Below are positions 20,146 to 33,256 of a stretch of DNA of 64,000 nucleotides, one piece after another; within the stretch, counting starts at the first letter, position 1, and each line of letters begins with the position of its first letter. The translations under genes and the position numbers were made by a program. Below the pieces are notes generated by a model. The model made no database searches. It saw only the letters and a list, made by a program, of their open reading frames with translations, and was not told the origin of the DNA. The DNA comes from Escherichia ruysiae. GTDB taxonomy: Bacteria; Pseudomonadota; Gammaproteobacteria; Enterobacterales; Enterobacteriaceae. The stretch is taken from positions 1,054,001 to 1,118,000 of the forward strand of contig NZ_JAVIWS010000001.1 of assembly GCF_031323975.1 (NCBI RefSeq), written 5' to 3'.

Positions 20146-20290
20146 TTGTAAACAAGAAATTTTTAAAATAAGCGCACCAGCAATAATATTTACAGAAAGG
20201 AATTAATTATTTCTTTCAAAGTTTACCTGATTATTAAACAATGATAATTAAAACATATTAAACTGATTAATTCATTTCTTGTTTACCTGG
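20146..20290. repeat. Repeated GTTTAC motifs upstream of yfaL
   Basis: In the AT-rich gap between yfaL and nrdA the 13-mer GTAAACAAGAAAT (20148-20160) recurs as its exact inverse complement at 20274-20286. The segment GTTTACCTG also appears twice in direct order exactly 60 bp apart (20221-20229 and 20281-20289). The flanking bases are partly conserved. This looks like a set of protein-binding sites or a large stem-loop in the yfaL leader; no regulator can be named. Confidence 0.6.
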
Positions 20291-20603
20291 AATAATCAAT
20301 ATCGCAAACTTTTATTTTACATCTACTGATTAAAAAATATCTGTTTCGTGAACCACACCTCTTTACATTTGCTCACATCATAAACATAACAATAAGTGTC
20401 GACGTGATATGAGTTTGTGATGGTATCAATTTTCGCCACATCTGACATAAGCGCAATAAATAACCTGGATCAATAATTATCTTAAATTGAACGTTCAAGA
20501 AATCACCGAACGGTTATTTTTAACAATTTTTTCTCTTCCCATTGACTTTCCCGAACACCTTGTCTGACCTAAGGTGCGTGGAAGCCGCCTTTTCCGTCGC
20601 GAG

Positions 20604-20624
20604 TTATCCACAAAGTTATACACT
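20604..20624 (+). promoter_or_regulatory. Two DnaA boxes upstream of nrdA
   Basis: TTATCCACA at 20604-20612 is a perfect DnaA box. TTATACACT at 20616-20624 is a second, looser one in the same orientation, 3 bp further on. They lie immediately upstream of the nrdA -35 element and match the known DnaA control of nrdAB in E. coli. Confidence 0.9.
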
Positions 20625-20652
20625 TGCAAGAGGGCCATTTTCACACTATCTT
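20624..20652 (+). promoter_or_regulatory. Sigma-70 promoter of nrdAB
   Basis: -35 TTGCAA (20624-20629) and -10 TATCTT (20647-20652) with the ideal 17-bp spacer. Transcription would start near 20659, leaving a leader of about 98 bases before nrdA. The DnaA and NrdR sites flank and overlap it. Confidence 0.75.
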
Positions 20653-20688
20653 GCAGTGAATCCCAAACATACCCCCTATATATAGTGT
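20643..20688 (+). promoter_or_regulatory. Pair of NrdR boxes at the nrdA promoter
   Basis: The clear box is CCCCTATATATAGTGT (20673-20688), close to the consensus acaCwAtATaTwGtgt. A poorer upstream box, ACACTATCTTGCAGTG (20643-20658), overlaps the -10 element. Their starts are 30 bp apart, about three helical turns, as usual for NrdR pairs. NrdR binding here would repress nrdAB when dATP is high. Confidence 0.75.
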
Positions 20689-20756
20689 TTGTAGCGACTT
20701 CCCTCACTACAGGTAGTCTGCATGAAACTATTTCGGAAAGAACAGGTACTACATAC

Positions 20757-23042
20757 ATGAATCAGAATCTGCTGGTGACAAAGCGCAACGGTAGCACAGA
20801 GCGCATCAATCTCGACAAAATCCATCGCGTTCTGGATTGGGCGGCAGAAGGACTGCATAACGTTTCGATTTCCCAGGTCGAACTGCGCTCCCACATTCAG
20901 TTTTATGACGGTATCAAGACTTCTGACATCCACGAAACCATTATCAAGGCTGCCGCAGACCTGATCTCCCGTGAAGCACCGGATTATCAGTACCTCGCCG
21001 CGCGCCTGGCAATTTTCCACCTGCGTAAAAAAGCCTACGGCCAGTTTGAGCCGCCTGCGCTGTATGACCATGTGAAGAAAATGGTCGAAATGGGCAAATA
21101 CGATAATCATCTGCTGGAAGACTACACGGAAGAAGAGTTCAAGCAGATGGACACGTTTATCGATCACGACCGTGATATGACCTTCTCTTACGCTGCCGTT
21201 AAGCAACTGGAAGGCAAATATCTGGTACAAAACCGCGTAACCGGCGAGATCTACGAAAGCGCCCAGTTCCTGTATATTCTGGTTGCTGCCTGCCTGTTCT
21301 CAAACTATCCGCGTGAAACCCGTCTGCAATATGTGAAGCGTTTTTACGACGCGGTTTCCACATTTAAAATTTCGCTGCCGACGCCAATCATGTCCGGCGT
21401 GCGTACCCCGACTCGTCAGTTCAGCTCCTGCGTACTGATCGAATGCGGCGACAGCCTGGATTCCATCAACGCGACTTCCAGCGCGATTGTAAAATACGTT
21501 TCCCAGCGTGCGGGTATCGGTATCAACGCCGGGCGTATTCGTGCGCTGGGTAGCCCGATTCGCGGTGGCGAAGCGTTCCACACCGGTTGTATTCCGTTCT
21601 ACAAACATTTCCAGACGGCGGTGAAATCCTGTTCTCAGGGCGGTGTGCGCGGCGGTGCAGCAACGCTGTTCTACCCAATTTGGCATCTGGAAGTAGAAAG
21701 CCTGCTGGTGCTGAAAAACAACCGTGGGGTTGAAGGCAACCGCGTGCGTCATATGGACTACGGGGTACAAATCAACAAACTGATGTATACCCGCCTGCTG
21801 AAAGGTGAAGATATCACTCTGTTCAGCCCGTCCGACGTACCGGGGCTGTACGACGCGTTCTTCGCCGATCAGGAAGAGTTTGAACGTCTGTATACCAAAT
21901 ATGAGAAAGACGACAGCATCCGCAAGCAGCGTGTGAAAGCCGTTGAGCTGTTCTCGCTGATGATGCAGGAACGTGCGTCTACCGGTCGTATCTATATTCA
22001 GAACGTTGACCACTGCAATACCCATAGCCCGTTTGATCCGGCCATCGCGCCAGTGCGCCAGTCTAACCTGTGCCTGGAAATCGCCCTGCCGACCAAACCG
22101 CTGAACGACGTCAACGACGAGAACGGTGAAATCGCGCTGTGTACGCTGTCTGCTTTCAACCTGGGCGCAATTAATAGCCTGGATGAACTGGAAGAGCTGG
22201 CGATTCTGGCGGTACGCGCACTCGACGCGTTGCTGGATTATCAGGACTACCCGATCCCGGCAGCCAAACGCGGAGCGATGGGTCGTCGCACGCTGGGTAT
22301 TGGTGTAATCAACTTCGCTTACTACCTGGCGAAGCACGGTAAACGCTACTCTGACGGCAGCGCCAACAACTTGACGCATAAAACCTTCGAAGCTATTCAA
22401 TATTACCTGCTGAAAGCGTCTAACGAGCTGGCGAAAGAGCAAGGCGCGTGTCCGTGGTTTAACGAAACCACTTACGCGAAAGGCATCCTGCCGATCGATA
22501 CCTACAAGAAAGATCTGGATGCTATCGCCAATGAACCGCTGCATTACGACTGGGAAGCGTTGCGTGAGTCAATCAAAACGCACGGCCTGCGTAACTCCAC
22601 GCTTTCTGCTCTGATGCCGTCCGAGACCTCTTCGCAGATCTCCAACGCCACTAACGGTATTGAGCCGCCGCGCGGTTACGTCAGCATTAAAGCGTCGAAA
22701 GACGGTATTCTGCGCCAGGTGGTGCCTGACTACGAACACCTGCACGACGCCTATGAGCTGCTGTGGGAAATGCCGGGTAACGATGGCTACCTGCAACTGG
22801 TGGGTATCATGCAGAAATTTATCGATCAGTCGATCTCTGCCAACACCAACTACGATCCGTCACGTTTCCCGTCAGGAAAAGTGCCGATGCAGCAGTTGCT
22901 GAAAGACCTGCTCACCGCCTACAAATTCGGGGTCAAAACGCTGTATTATCAGAACACCCGTGACGGCGCTGAAGACGCGCAGGACGATCTGGTGCCGTCA
23001 ATCCAGGACGATGGCTGCGAAAGCGGCGCATGTAAGATCTGA
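20757..23042 (+). CDS. nrdA: Ribonucleotide reductase class Ia, alpha subunit
   Basis: Large subunit of aerobic ribonucleotide reductase, reducing NDPs to dNDPs. The ATG gives MNQNLLVTKRNGSTERI and 761 residues; the frame is open 61 codons further up, but that stretch is the promoter region. The N-terminal ATP-cone (about 5-95) is the allosteric activity site. Active-site cysteines C225 (FSSCVLIECG), C439 with N437 and E441 (QSNLCLEIALP) and C462 (ALCTLSAFN) are visible. The C-terminal redox pair C754/C759 lies in CESGACKI. Regulated by DnaA and NrdR sites just upstream; followed by nrdB and yfaE. Confidence 0.98.
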   Translation: MNQNLLVTKRNGSTERINLDKIHRVLDWAAEGLHNVSISQVELRSHIQFYDGIKTSDIHETIIKAAADLISREAPDYQYLAARLAIFHLRKKAYGQFEPPALYDHVKKMVEMGKYDNHLLEDYTEEEFKQMDTFIDHDRDMTFSYAAVKQLEGKYLVQNRVTGEIYESAQFLYILVAACLFSNYPRETRLQYVKRFYDAVSTFKISLPTPIMSGVRTPTRQFSSCVLIECGDSLDSINATSSAIVKYVSQRAGIGINAGRIRALGSPIRGGEAFHTGCIPFYKHFQTAVKSCSQGGVRGGAATLFYPIWHLEVESLLVLKNNRGVEGNRVRHMDYGVQINKLMYTRLLKGEDITLFSPSDVPGLYDAFFADQEEFERLYTKYEKDDSIRKQRVKAVELFSLMMQERASTGRIYIQNVDHCNTHSPFDPAIAPVRQSNLCLEIALPTKPLNDVNDENGEIALCTLSAFNLGAINSLDELEELAILAVRALDALLDYQDYPIPAAKRGAMGRRTLGIGVINFAYYLAKHGKRYSDGSANNLTHKTFEAIQYYLLKASNELAKEQGACPWFNETTYAKGILPIDTYKKDLDAIANEPLHYDWEALRESIKTHGLRNSTLSALMPSETSSQISNATNGIEPPRGYVSIKASKDGILRQVVPDYEHLHDAYELLWEMPGNDGYLQLVGIMQKFIDQSISANTNYDPSRFPSGKVPMQQLLKDLLTAYKFGVKTLYYQNTRDGAEDAQDDLVPSIQDDGCESGACKI

Positions 23043-23067
23043 TAATCCCCCAGCCTTTGCACCAAAC

Positions 23068-23108
23068 CGTCCCCTCTCCCCTTGCGGGAGAGGGTTAGGG
23101 TGAGGGGT
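23068..23108. repeat. GC-rich palindrome between nrdA and nrdB
   Basis: Within the 88-bp nrdA-nrdB gap, CCCCTCTCCCC... pairs with ...GGGAGAGGG and a further GTGAGGGG, forming a strong hairpin. It is a dispersed enterobacterial intergenic repeat type; I cannot assign the family with certainty. Its position suggests it could affect the nrdA:nrdB mRNA ratio. Confidence 0.65.
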
Positions 23109-23130
23109 AATAAAACCACAGGACACATTC

Positions 23131-24261
23131 ATGGCATATACCACCTTTTCACAGACGAAGAATGATCAGCTCAAAGAACCCATGTTCTTTGGTCAGCCGG
23201 TCAACGTGGCTCGCTACGATCAGCAAAAATATGAAATCTTCGAAAAATTGATCGAAAAGCAGCTCTCTTTCTTCTGGCGCCCGGAAGAAGTTGACGTCTC
23301 CCGCGACCGTATCGATTATCAGGCGCTGCCGGAGCACGAAAAACACATCTTTATCAGCAACCTGAAATATCAGACGCTGCTGGATTCCATTCAGGGTCGT
23401 AGCCCGAACGTGGCGCTGCTGCCGCTGATTTCCATTCCCGAACTGGAAACTTGGGTAGAAACCTGGGCGTTTTCGGAAACAATTCACTCCCGCTCCTACA
23501 CGCACATCATTCGTAATATCGTTAACGATCCGTCTGTTGTGTTTGACGATATCGTCACCAACGAGCAGATCCAGAAACGCGCGGAAGGGATTTCAGCTTA
23601 CTACGACGAACTGATCGAAATGACCAGTTACTGGCATCTGCTGGGCGAAGGCACTCATACCGTCAACGGCAAAACCGTGACCGTTAGCCTGCGCGAGCTG
23701 AAGAAAAAACTGTATCTCTGCCTGATGAGCGTTAACGCGCTGGAAGCGATTCGTTTCTACGTCAGCTTCGCTTGCTCTTTCGCATTCGCTGAACGTGAGC
23801 TGATGGAAGGCAACGCCAAAATTATTCGCCTGATTGCCCGTGACGAAGCCCTGCACCTGACTGGTACTCAGCATATGCTGAATCTGTTGCGTAGCGGCGC
23901 GGACGATCCTGAGATGGCGGAAATTGCCGAAGAGTGTAAACAAGAGTGCTATGACCTGTTTGTCCAGGCGGCACAGCAAGAGAAAGATTGGGCGGATTAT
24001 CTGTTCCGTGACGGTTCGATGATTGGTCTGAATAAAGACATTCTCTGCCAGTACGTCGAGTACATCACCAATATCCGTATGCAGGCGGTTGGTTTAGATC
24101 TGCCGTTCCAGACGCGCTCCAACCCAATCCCGTGGATCAACACCTGGCTGGTGTCTGATAACGTACAGGTTGCTCCGCAGGAAGTGGAAGTCAGTTCTTA
24201 TCTGGTCGGACAGATTGACTCGGAAGTAGACACCGACGATTTGAGTAACTTCCAACTCTGA
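23131..24261 (+). CDS. nrdB: Ribonucleotide reductase class Ia, beta subunit
   Basis: Small subunit carrying the diiron-tyrosyl radical cofactor, 376 residues. The radical tyrosine is residue 123 of the precursor (Y122 in mature numbering) in [12 protein letters not shown]. The iron-ligand helices are visible: [17 protein letters not shown] and [12 protein letters not shown]. The C-terminal tail [11 protein letters not shown] is the segment that docks to NrdA. Its stop overlaps the yfaE start by one base. Confidence 0.98.
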   Translation: MAYTTFSQTKNDQLKEPMFFGQPVNVARYDQQKYEIFEKLIEKQLSFFWRPEEVDVSRDRIDYQALPEHEKHIFISNLKYQTLLDSIQGRSPNVALLPLISIPELETWVETWAFSETIHSRSYTHIIRNIVNDPSVVFDDIVTNEQIQKRAEGISAYYDELIEMTSYWHLLGEGTHTVNGKTVTVSLRELKKKLYLCLMSVNALEAIRFYVSFACSFAFAERELMEGNAKIIRLIARDEALHLTGTQHMLNLLRSGADDPEMAEIAEECKQECYDLFVQAAQQEKDWADYLFRDGSMIGLNKDILCQYVEYITNIRMQAVGLDLPFQTRSNPIPWINTWLVSDNVQVAPQEVEVSSYLVGQIDSEVDTDDLSNFQL

Positions 24262-24515
24262 TGGCTCGTGTTACCCTGCGCATCACTGGCACACAACTGC
24301 TGTGCCAGGATGAACACCCTTCCCTTCTGGCGGCGCTGGAATCCCACAATGTGGCAGTTGAGTATCAGTGCCGCGAAGGCTACTGCGGCTCCTGTCGCAC
24401 GCGCCTTGTCGCAGGCCAGGTGGACTGGATTGCCGAACCGTTAGCCTTTATTCAGCCAGGGGAGATTTTGCCCTGTTGTTGCCGGGCAAAAGGCGATATT
24501 GAAATCGAGATGTGA
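24261..24515 (+). CDS. yfaE: 2Fe-2S ferredoxin YfaE for NrdB maintenance
   Basis: Small plant-type ferredoxin of 84 residues that supplies electrons to rebuild the diferric-tyrosyl cofactor of NrdB. The cluster cysteines are C37, C42 and C45 (CREGYCGSC) plus one of the three in PCCCRAKG (72-74). The one-base overlap with nrdB fits its role as an nrdB partner. REP elements follow the stop. Confidence 0.95.
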   Translation: MARVTLRITGTQLLCQDEHPSLLAALESHNVAVEYQCREGYCGSCRTRLVAGQVDWIAEPLAFIQPGEILPCCCRAKGDIEIEM

Positions 24516-24525
24516 TTGGGTACTA

Positions 24526-24565
24526 GCGCCAGATGCGACGCTTATGCATCTTATCTGGCCTACAA
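24526..24565. repeat. REP palindrome between yfaE and inaA
   Basis: GCCAGATGCGACGC opposite ATCTTATCTGGCC, a typical REP element between convergent genes. It probably marks the end of both transcripts. Confidence 0.8.
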
Positions 24566-24568
24566 CGA

Positions 24569-25219
24569 TTACATGGCAGAATAATACGCTTTCACCTGCT
24601 CCCAGTCGGCTTTGGGGATCGGTTCCAGATATTTCTCCAGCTGGCGGAAGTCATGATGAATCGCTTTATGGCGACGCAGACGACGGCGACTTTTCTCCAG
24701 ATCAAGAAAACCGGCTTCTGCCTTACCTTCTGTTTTCACATAGATATGGCGAACATAACAGCAACCATGCTGACGATTAACGCTATGCATCTTTTTAAAT
24801 GCCAACGCCACCGCTTTCAACATGGCTTGCCGCACATCGTCGGAATAAGGCGTTACTGCGTGTTGTGAATACCAGTCAGCAATGCTGACAAATCCCGCCA
24901 TATCTTCTGTCACCAGCAACGCGCGCCATTCGCCATCAATTTTCACCGCTTCTCCAAAAACGATTTTCGGCACAATCACGCCAGCGCGTTCCAGATCTTT
25001 TATCACCGCAACCTCGCGCACAATCGTCGGACGCCCAAACGGATAGCGGATAGAATAAAACAAGTGGTGAGTCATGCGCTTCACGTACAACTTTTTGCCG
25101 TTGTGCTCGACGCATTGCACCCCGCTCATACCGTTGCGGCGGTAATTCGGCTCCTCAACCCAGTCACCTTCTGTAGCCCACCAATGATTGAACTCATCGT
25201 GCTTTGCTGAAACTGCCAT
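24569..25219 (-). CDS. inaA: Acid-inducible kinase-like protein InaA
   Basis: Member of the lipopolysaccharide kinase (Kdo kinase/WaaP) fold family, 216 residues, known in E. coli as a weak-acid inducible gene of the MarA/SoxS/Rob regulon. Its biochemical function is not established. Kinase-like elements can be followed: KLYVKRMTHH as a possible ATP-lysine strand, and DLEKSRRRLRRHKAIHHDFRQLEKYL in the C-terminal lobe. It stands alone, convergent with yfaE. I could not assign a clear marbox in the AT-rich upstream region. Confidence 0.92.
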   Translation of the reverse strand: MAVSAKHDEFNHWWATEGDWVEEPNYRRNGMSGVQCVEHNGKKLYVKRMTHHLFYSIRYPFGRPTIVREVAVIKDLERAGVIVPKIVFGEAVKIDGEWRALLVTEDMAGFVSIADWYSQHAVTPYSDDVRQAMLKAVALAFKKMHSVNRQHGCCYVRHIYVKTEGKAEAGFLDLEKSRRRLRRHKAIHHDFRQLEKYLEPIPKADWEQVKAYYSAM

Positions 25220-25424
25220 ACCCTGTCGCCTGTCTTTATTGTTAACGACAATGACTATAGGTGTTTACCTTAAGAAAAACTTAATAAAAAGTGTTTCTTA
25301 ATGGATTTCTTTTGCCGGGAACAAGTCATCCCGCTCCAAATAACAGCAAGTAAGGATAACCAACAGATTTTATTGAAGAATTAACTATGTCCACTATATG
25401 TAGGGGTGTGGATGAAGAGTGGCA

Positions 25425-25450
25425 TCGGATGGCACATAAGTGCCATCCGA
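25425..25450 (-). terminator. Terminator hairpin after glpQ
   Basis: TCGGATGGCAC pairs perfectly with GTGCCATCCGA around a 4-base loop, 9 bp after the glpQ stop. There is no long T run, so it may act mainly as a 3' RNA stabiliser. The remaining gap from here to inaA (25220-25424) is AT-rich and shows no gene. Confidence 0.7.
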
Positions 25451-25458
25451 CACTGAAT

Positions 25459-26535
25459 TTACTCTTTATTGAGGAATTTTACTGCCTTATCCGGGAAGTC
25501 CGTAAACACCCCATTAACACCTGCTTTGTTATACAGAGCGTCATACAGTTGATTCACATCGGTCGTATATGCCGGCAGTTTATCTGACCGCACGGTATAA
25601 GGATGCACTACCAGTTTATTCTGCTGAGCATCTTTCACCATTCCAGTCAGTTTGATATTGCCCGGCTGTGATGTCTCATCAATCACCATATGGTAATCGG
25701 GGCCAATACCGTCGGCATATTCCGCCACCTGCTTCATGGCACCCGGCTTAAACATCCAGTCATAGCTGTAATTTACCCAGGTTCCGTCCGGCTGTTTCTG
25801 CTGAGTTTCATTCCAGTCAGTATAAGCAATCAACTGAACCAGATTGAGATTCATGCCCATTTTCGGTTCCAGCTCATTTTTAATGCGTTTCAGCTCATCA
25901 GCATCAAAGCATTGCAAATAAACTTTGTCCCCTTTGCTGGTGTAACCATATTTTTTCAACACTTCCAGCGTTTTTGCCGCAATATCCTTCCCTTCCTGAT
26001 GATGAAACCACGGCGCTTTAATTTCTGGATAGATGCCGATATTTTTCCCCGTCGAGTGATTTAATCCCTGAATAAATTCAATCTCTTCTTCGAAAGTGTG
26101 GACACGAAAGTCAGACTTACCCATCGGGAATCGCCCGGGGAAAGTCTGCACTTTTTTGCCGTTTACAATATCGAAACCTTCGGTAAATTTCAGAGACTTA
26201 ATTTCATCCAGCGTGAAATCTATCGCGTAGTAGCGACCATCTTTACGCGCCCGATTCGGAAAACGATCGGCGACATCAGTAACGCGATCAAGATAGTGGT
26301 CATGCAGGACGACCAGATGGTCGTCTTTGGTCATTACCAAATCCTGCTCCAGATAGTCAGCCCCCTGTGCATATGCCATCGCTTTTGCTGGCAGCGTATG
26401 CTCCGGTAAATAACCACTGGCGCCGCGATGGGCTATTACAATTTTCTCGCTATTGTCTGCCGCCATTGCACTGCTTCCCATGATCATTCCACTCATCATG
26501 ATCGCCATGCTAAGGTTTTTCAGCGTCAATTTCAT
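25459..26535 (-). CDS. glpQ: Periplasmic glycerophosphodiester phosphodiesterase
   Basis: Hydrolyses deacylated phospholipids (glycerophosphodiesters) in the periplasm to glycerol-3-phosphate and alcohol, feeding GlpT. It has 358 residues from the ATG giving MKLTLKNLSMAIMM, which starts a signal peptide ending SSAMA-A; the 19 in-frame codons upstream overlap glpT. The active-site motif HRGASGYLPEHT lies at 36-47, with EIKAPWFHH further on as part of the metal site. It follows glpT after 4 bp, so the two form one operon. Confidence 0.97.
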   Translation of the reverse strand: MKLTLKNLSMAIMMSGMIMGSSAMAADNSEKIVIAHRGASGYLPEHTLPAKAMAYAQGADYLEQDLVMTKDDHLVVLHDHYLDRVTDVADRFPNRARKDGRYYAIDFTLDEIKSLKFTEGFDIVNGKKVQTFPGRFPMGKSDFRVHTFEEEIEFIQGLNHSTGKNIGIYPEIKAPWFHHQEGKDIAAKTLEVLKKYGYTSKGDKVYLQCFDADELKRIKNELEPKMGMNLNLVQLIAYTDWNETQQKQPDGTWVNYSYDWMFKPGAMKQVAEYADGIGPDYHMVIDETSQPGNIKLTGMVKDAQQNKLVVHPYTVRSDKLPAYTTDVNQLYDALYNKAGVNGVFTDFPDKAVKFLNKE

Positions 26536-26539
26536 GCCA

Positions 26540-27898
26540 TTAGCCTCCGTTGCGTTTTTGCAGTAATTCCTGATGGCGACGTTTTTCGCCAATCATCACA
26601 ACAATCAACAAGATAACCGCCAGAATGCTGCCGCCAATCATTACCATAAAGCCGCCATCCCAGCCGAAGAAGTCCACGGTGTAGCCAACAATCGCACTCG
26701 CCGCCACCGAACCGCCCAAGTAACCAAATAGACCGGTAAAGCCCGCTGCCGTACCTGCCGCTTTTTTCGGTGCCAGTTCCAGCGCATGCAGACCGATCAG
26801 CATGACAGGGCCATAAATCAGGAAGCCAATGACAATCATACAAATCATATCTACGGTCGGGTTGCCCGCCGGGTTCATCCAGTAAACGATAGTTGCGATG
26901 GTCACCAGAGTCATAAAGAAGACGCCGGTTGCACCACGGTTGCCACGGAAGACTTTATCCGACATCCAGCCGCACAGTAGGGTGCCCGGAATGCCCGCGT
27001 ACTCATAAAGGAAATAGGCCCAGGAAGATTTATCCAGCGCGAAGTGTTTCACCTCTTTCAGGTAAGTTGGCGACCAGTCGAGGATGCCGTAGCGAAGCAA
27101 ATAAACGAACACGTTGGCGATAGCGATGTACCACAGCAGTTTGTTCGGCAGTACGTACTGCATGAAAATCTGCTTCGCGGTCAGTTCCTGTTCCGCTTTT
27201 TCGTTATAGTCGTCCGGGTAATCATTTTTGTACTCTTCGATCGGCGGCAGACCACAGGATTGCGGGGTATCGCGCATCATAGCAAAAGCGAAAAGCGCCA
27301 CCAGAATGGCACAGAAAGCAGGCATATAAAGCGCCGCGTGCCAGTCATTGAACCAGGCCATCCCCAGCAAGAATAACAGCGGCGGAATACCACCACCGAC
27401 GTTATGCGCACAGTTCCACACCGATACAATGCCGCCACGTTCTTTCTGTGACCACCAGTGCACCATGGTACGACCACACGGCGGCCACCCCATCCCCTGG
27501 AACCAGCCGCAGAGGAACAGCAGCACGAACATCACCGCAATGCTGGAAGTCGCCCACGGCACAAAGCCCATAAACAGCATCACTGCCGCAGCAAGAATCA
27601 AACCTGCTGGCAGGAAAACGCGCGGATTCGAGCGATCCGATACCGAGCCCATGATGAATTTCGAAAATCCATAGGCGATTGAGATCCCTGAAAGCGCAAA
27701 ACCTAAATCGCCACGCGAGAATCCCTGCTCCACCAGGTAAGGCATTGCAAGAGCAAAGTTCTTACGAACCAGATAGTAAGCGGCATAACCAAAGAAGATC
27801 CCCAGGAAAATTTGCCAGCGCAATCGACGATAGGTCGGGTCGATCTCCGCAGCAGGTAAGCGCGCTTTATGTGGCGCTGGTTTAAAAATACTCAACAT
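26540..27898 (-). CDS. glpT: Glycerol-3-phosphate/phosphate antiporter GlpT
   Basis: Inner-membrane major facilitator that exchanges external glycerol-3-phosphate for phosphate; also the entry route for fosfomycin. It has 452 residues and 12 predicted membrane helices. Organophosphate:phosphate antiporter signatures are present, such as [15 protein letters not shown] near 40 and [13 protein letters not shown] near 136. The gene is intact. It is divergent from glpA and shares its control region, which in E. coli is repressed by GlpR and activated by CRP. Confidence 0.97.
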   Translation of the reverse strand: MLSIFKPAPHKARLPAAEIDPTYRRLRWQIFLGIFFGYAAYYLVRKNFALAMPYLVEQGFSRGDLGFALSGISIAYGFSKFIMGSVSDRSNPRVFLPAGLILAAAVMLFMGFVPWATSSIAVMFVLLFLCGWFQGMGWPPCGRTMVHWWSQKERGGIVSVWNCAHNVGGGIPPLLFLLGMAWFNDWHAALYMPAFCAILVALFAFAMMRDTPQSCGLPPIEEYKNDYPDDYNEKAEQELTAKQIFMQYVLPNKLLWYIAIANVFVYLLRYGILDWSPTYLKEVKHFALDKSSWAYFLYEYAGIPGTLLCGWMSDKVFRGNRGATGVFFMTLVTIATIVYWMNPAGNPTVDMICMIVIGFLIYGPVMLIGLHALELAPKKAAGTAAGFTGLFGYLGGSVAASAIVGYTVDFFGWDGGFMVMIGGSILAVILLIVVMIGEKRRHQELLQKRNGG

Positions 27899-28171
27899 TT
27901 ATAGCCTCCGTGGCCCATGGTCTTATTTATGATTAACAGCCTGATTCAGTGGAAGAACCTGCTGTTTTTTTGAGTTGCCGCGATGTTAAGAAAACATTCA
28001 TAAATTAAATGTGAATTACCGCACACATTATTAAATAAGATTGCCAAAATGTTCCGAAAGGCGCATGAAATCACGTTTCACTTTCGAATAATGAGCGAAT
28101 ATGCGCGAAATCAAACAATTCATGTTTTTACTATGGCTAAATGGTAAAAAACGAACTTCAGAGGGATAGCA
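27899..28171. promoter_or_regulatory. Divergent glpT / glpA control region
   Basis: A 273-bp AT-rich gap between the divergent glpTQ and glpABC units. The best site is a CRP box at 28007-28028, with TGTGA-N6-GCACA near its centre. Several TTCGAA/GCGAAT-like elements at 28050-28115 resemble GlpR half-operators, as expected, but I could not set exact operator limits. A Fnr/ArcA role is known for glpABC but was not assigned here. Confidence 0.7.
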
Positions 28172-32236
<4,065 letters not shown>

Positions 32237-32243
32237 TCTTCAC

Positions 32244-32269
32244 TGGCAGGACGTGAAAACCTCCTGCCA
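32244..32269 (+). terminator. Hairpin after glpC
   Basis: TGGCAGGA pairs with TCCTGCCA around a 10-base loop, 7 bp after the glpC stop. The following T-rich stretch is short. It probably ends the glpABC transcript and separates it from the fimbrial genes. Confidence 0.7.
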
Positions 32270-32608
32270 TTCATATCCACGCTGAATATTTCAGAATAAC
32301 TGCTCTCTATTTTTTTACTTAACTTCACATTTCCATGTATTGACACTCGCTATCTAAAAGTAGCTTTATTATGTCCCTTCAGAAACTAATTGATATAAAT
32401 AATAATATTCACCACCACATTACCTAAAAGAATAATAATATACGATTATTAAAAATTAAACATATTCACCAGCATTATATGTTTAGAATTACTTTGATAA
32501 TTCCCGCAAAAAAATTGTTTATAAATATTTATTTGCGTATATAATCCCGCCTGTTTAATATATTAAAAATATAATATTATTCCATTCATCAATATAAAAG
32601 GAACTTAA
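32270..32608 (+). promoter_or_regulatory. AT-rich leader and promoter of the fimbrial operon
   Basis: A very AT-rich gap without any gene I can support. A good -10 element, TATAAT, lies at 32540-32545 with a poor -35 (TTTATA, 16-bp spacer, or TTGTTT, 19-bp spacer). Transcription would start near 32552. The ribosome site AAGGAA (32598-32603) is 5 bp before a GTG start. The base composition suggests H-NS silencing, as for many fimbrial promoters, but this is inference. I saw no inverted repeat pair like that of the fim switch and no remnant of yfaD or rhm genes. Confidence 0.6.
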
Positions 32609-33199
32609 GTGAAAGCAAAAATTCTCATTCCATCGTTATCTGTTCTCCTGATGGGTATATCGGCTTTAAGTTATGCGGACACTCCCGCCGGTAAAGTTCA
32701 TTTCAATGGGCTAATTACTGCATCAACTTGTGACTTAGAGCAAGGTACAGGCAAGGGACAGAATGAACAGACCGTAACGCTTCAGACAGTGGACGTTGCT
32801 GATTTTGGCGCTGCTGTAGGTAATGAAGCAGCAAACTCTGCAACAGATTTTAATATTAATCTTACCGGTTGTACGACACAATTAGGTAGCATCAACCTTG
32901 AATTTAGCGGTAATACCACCGATGCCACCGATAATACAGCCCTGGCAATTGACACCGGTGCAGATAAAGCAACAGGCGTAGGGATTCGTATTTATCGTGA
33001 AGGTGCTTCTTCACCGATTAATTTTGCTACTGATCGTACCGATGCAGAAAGCTCTGCGGTAACACTTTCATCCATTAGCCCAACCAATGGTGATGGCAAG
33101 CATAGCTTTAATTATAAAGCGGTTTATGTCAGAACAGCAGATACAATTACTGAAGGTCAGGGTAACGCGACTGCGGATTATCGTATCGCTTACTATTAA
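32609..33199 (+). CDS. Fimbrial major subunit (type 1-family pilin)
   Basis: Probable structural pilin of a chaperone-usher fimbria, 196 residues. It starts with GTG after a well-placed AAGGAA. The signal peptide runs to A23 (ALSYA-DTPAGKV). The mature protein has the pilin pattern: an early VHFNGLITASTCDL segment, a disulphide pair (STCDL and TGCTTQ) and a C-terminal beta-zipper strand ending ATADYRIAYY with the penultimate tyrosine. The length is usual for FimA-like pilins. First of four genes; the next begins 57 bp on. I do not recognise it as one of the named K-12 fimbriae. Confidence 0.88.
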   Translation: MKAKILIPSLSVLLMGISALSYADTPAGKVHFNGLITASTCDLEQGTGKGQNEQTVTLQTVDVADFGAAVGNEAANSATDFNINLTGCTTQLGSINLEFSGNTTDATDNTALAIDTGADKATGVGIRIYREGASSPINFATDRTDAESSAVTLSSISPTNGDGKHSFNYKAVYVRTADTITEGQGNATADYRIAYY

Positions 33200-33256
33200 T
33201 GATATATTTCAAAGGGGTGAAATTACTACACCCCTTAATTACTAAAGTAAAAATGC

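Noticed and set aside
21300..22544. Open frame of 414 codons opposite nrdA
   Set aside because: Antisense to a conserved gene, no ribosome site and low-complexity Arg/Gln composition.
32270..32608. fim-like invertible switch
   Set aside because: No pair of inverted repeats and no recombinase gene found.
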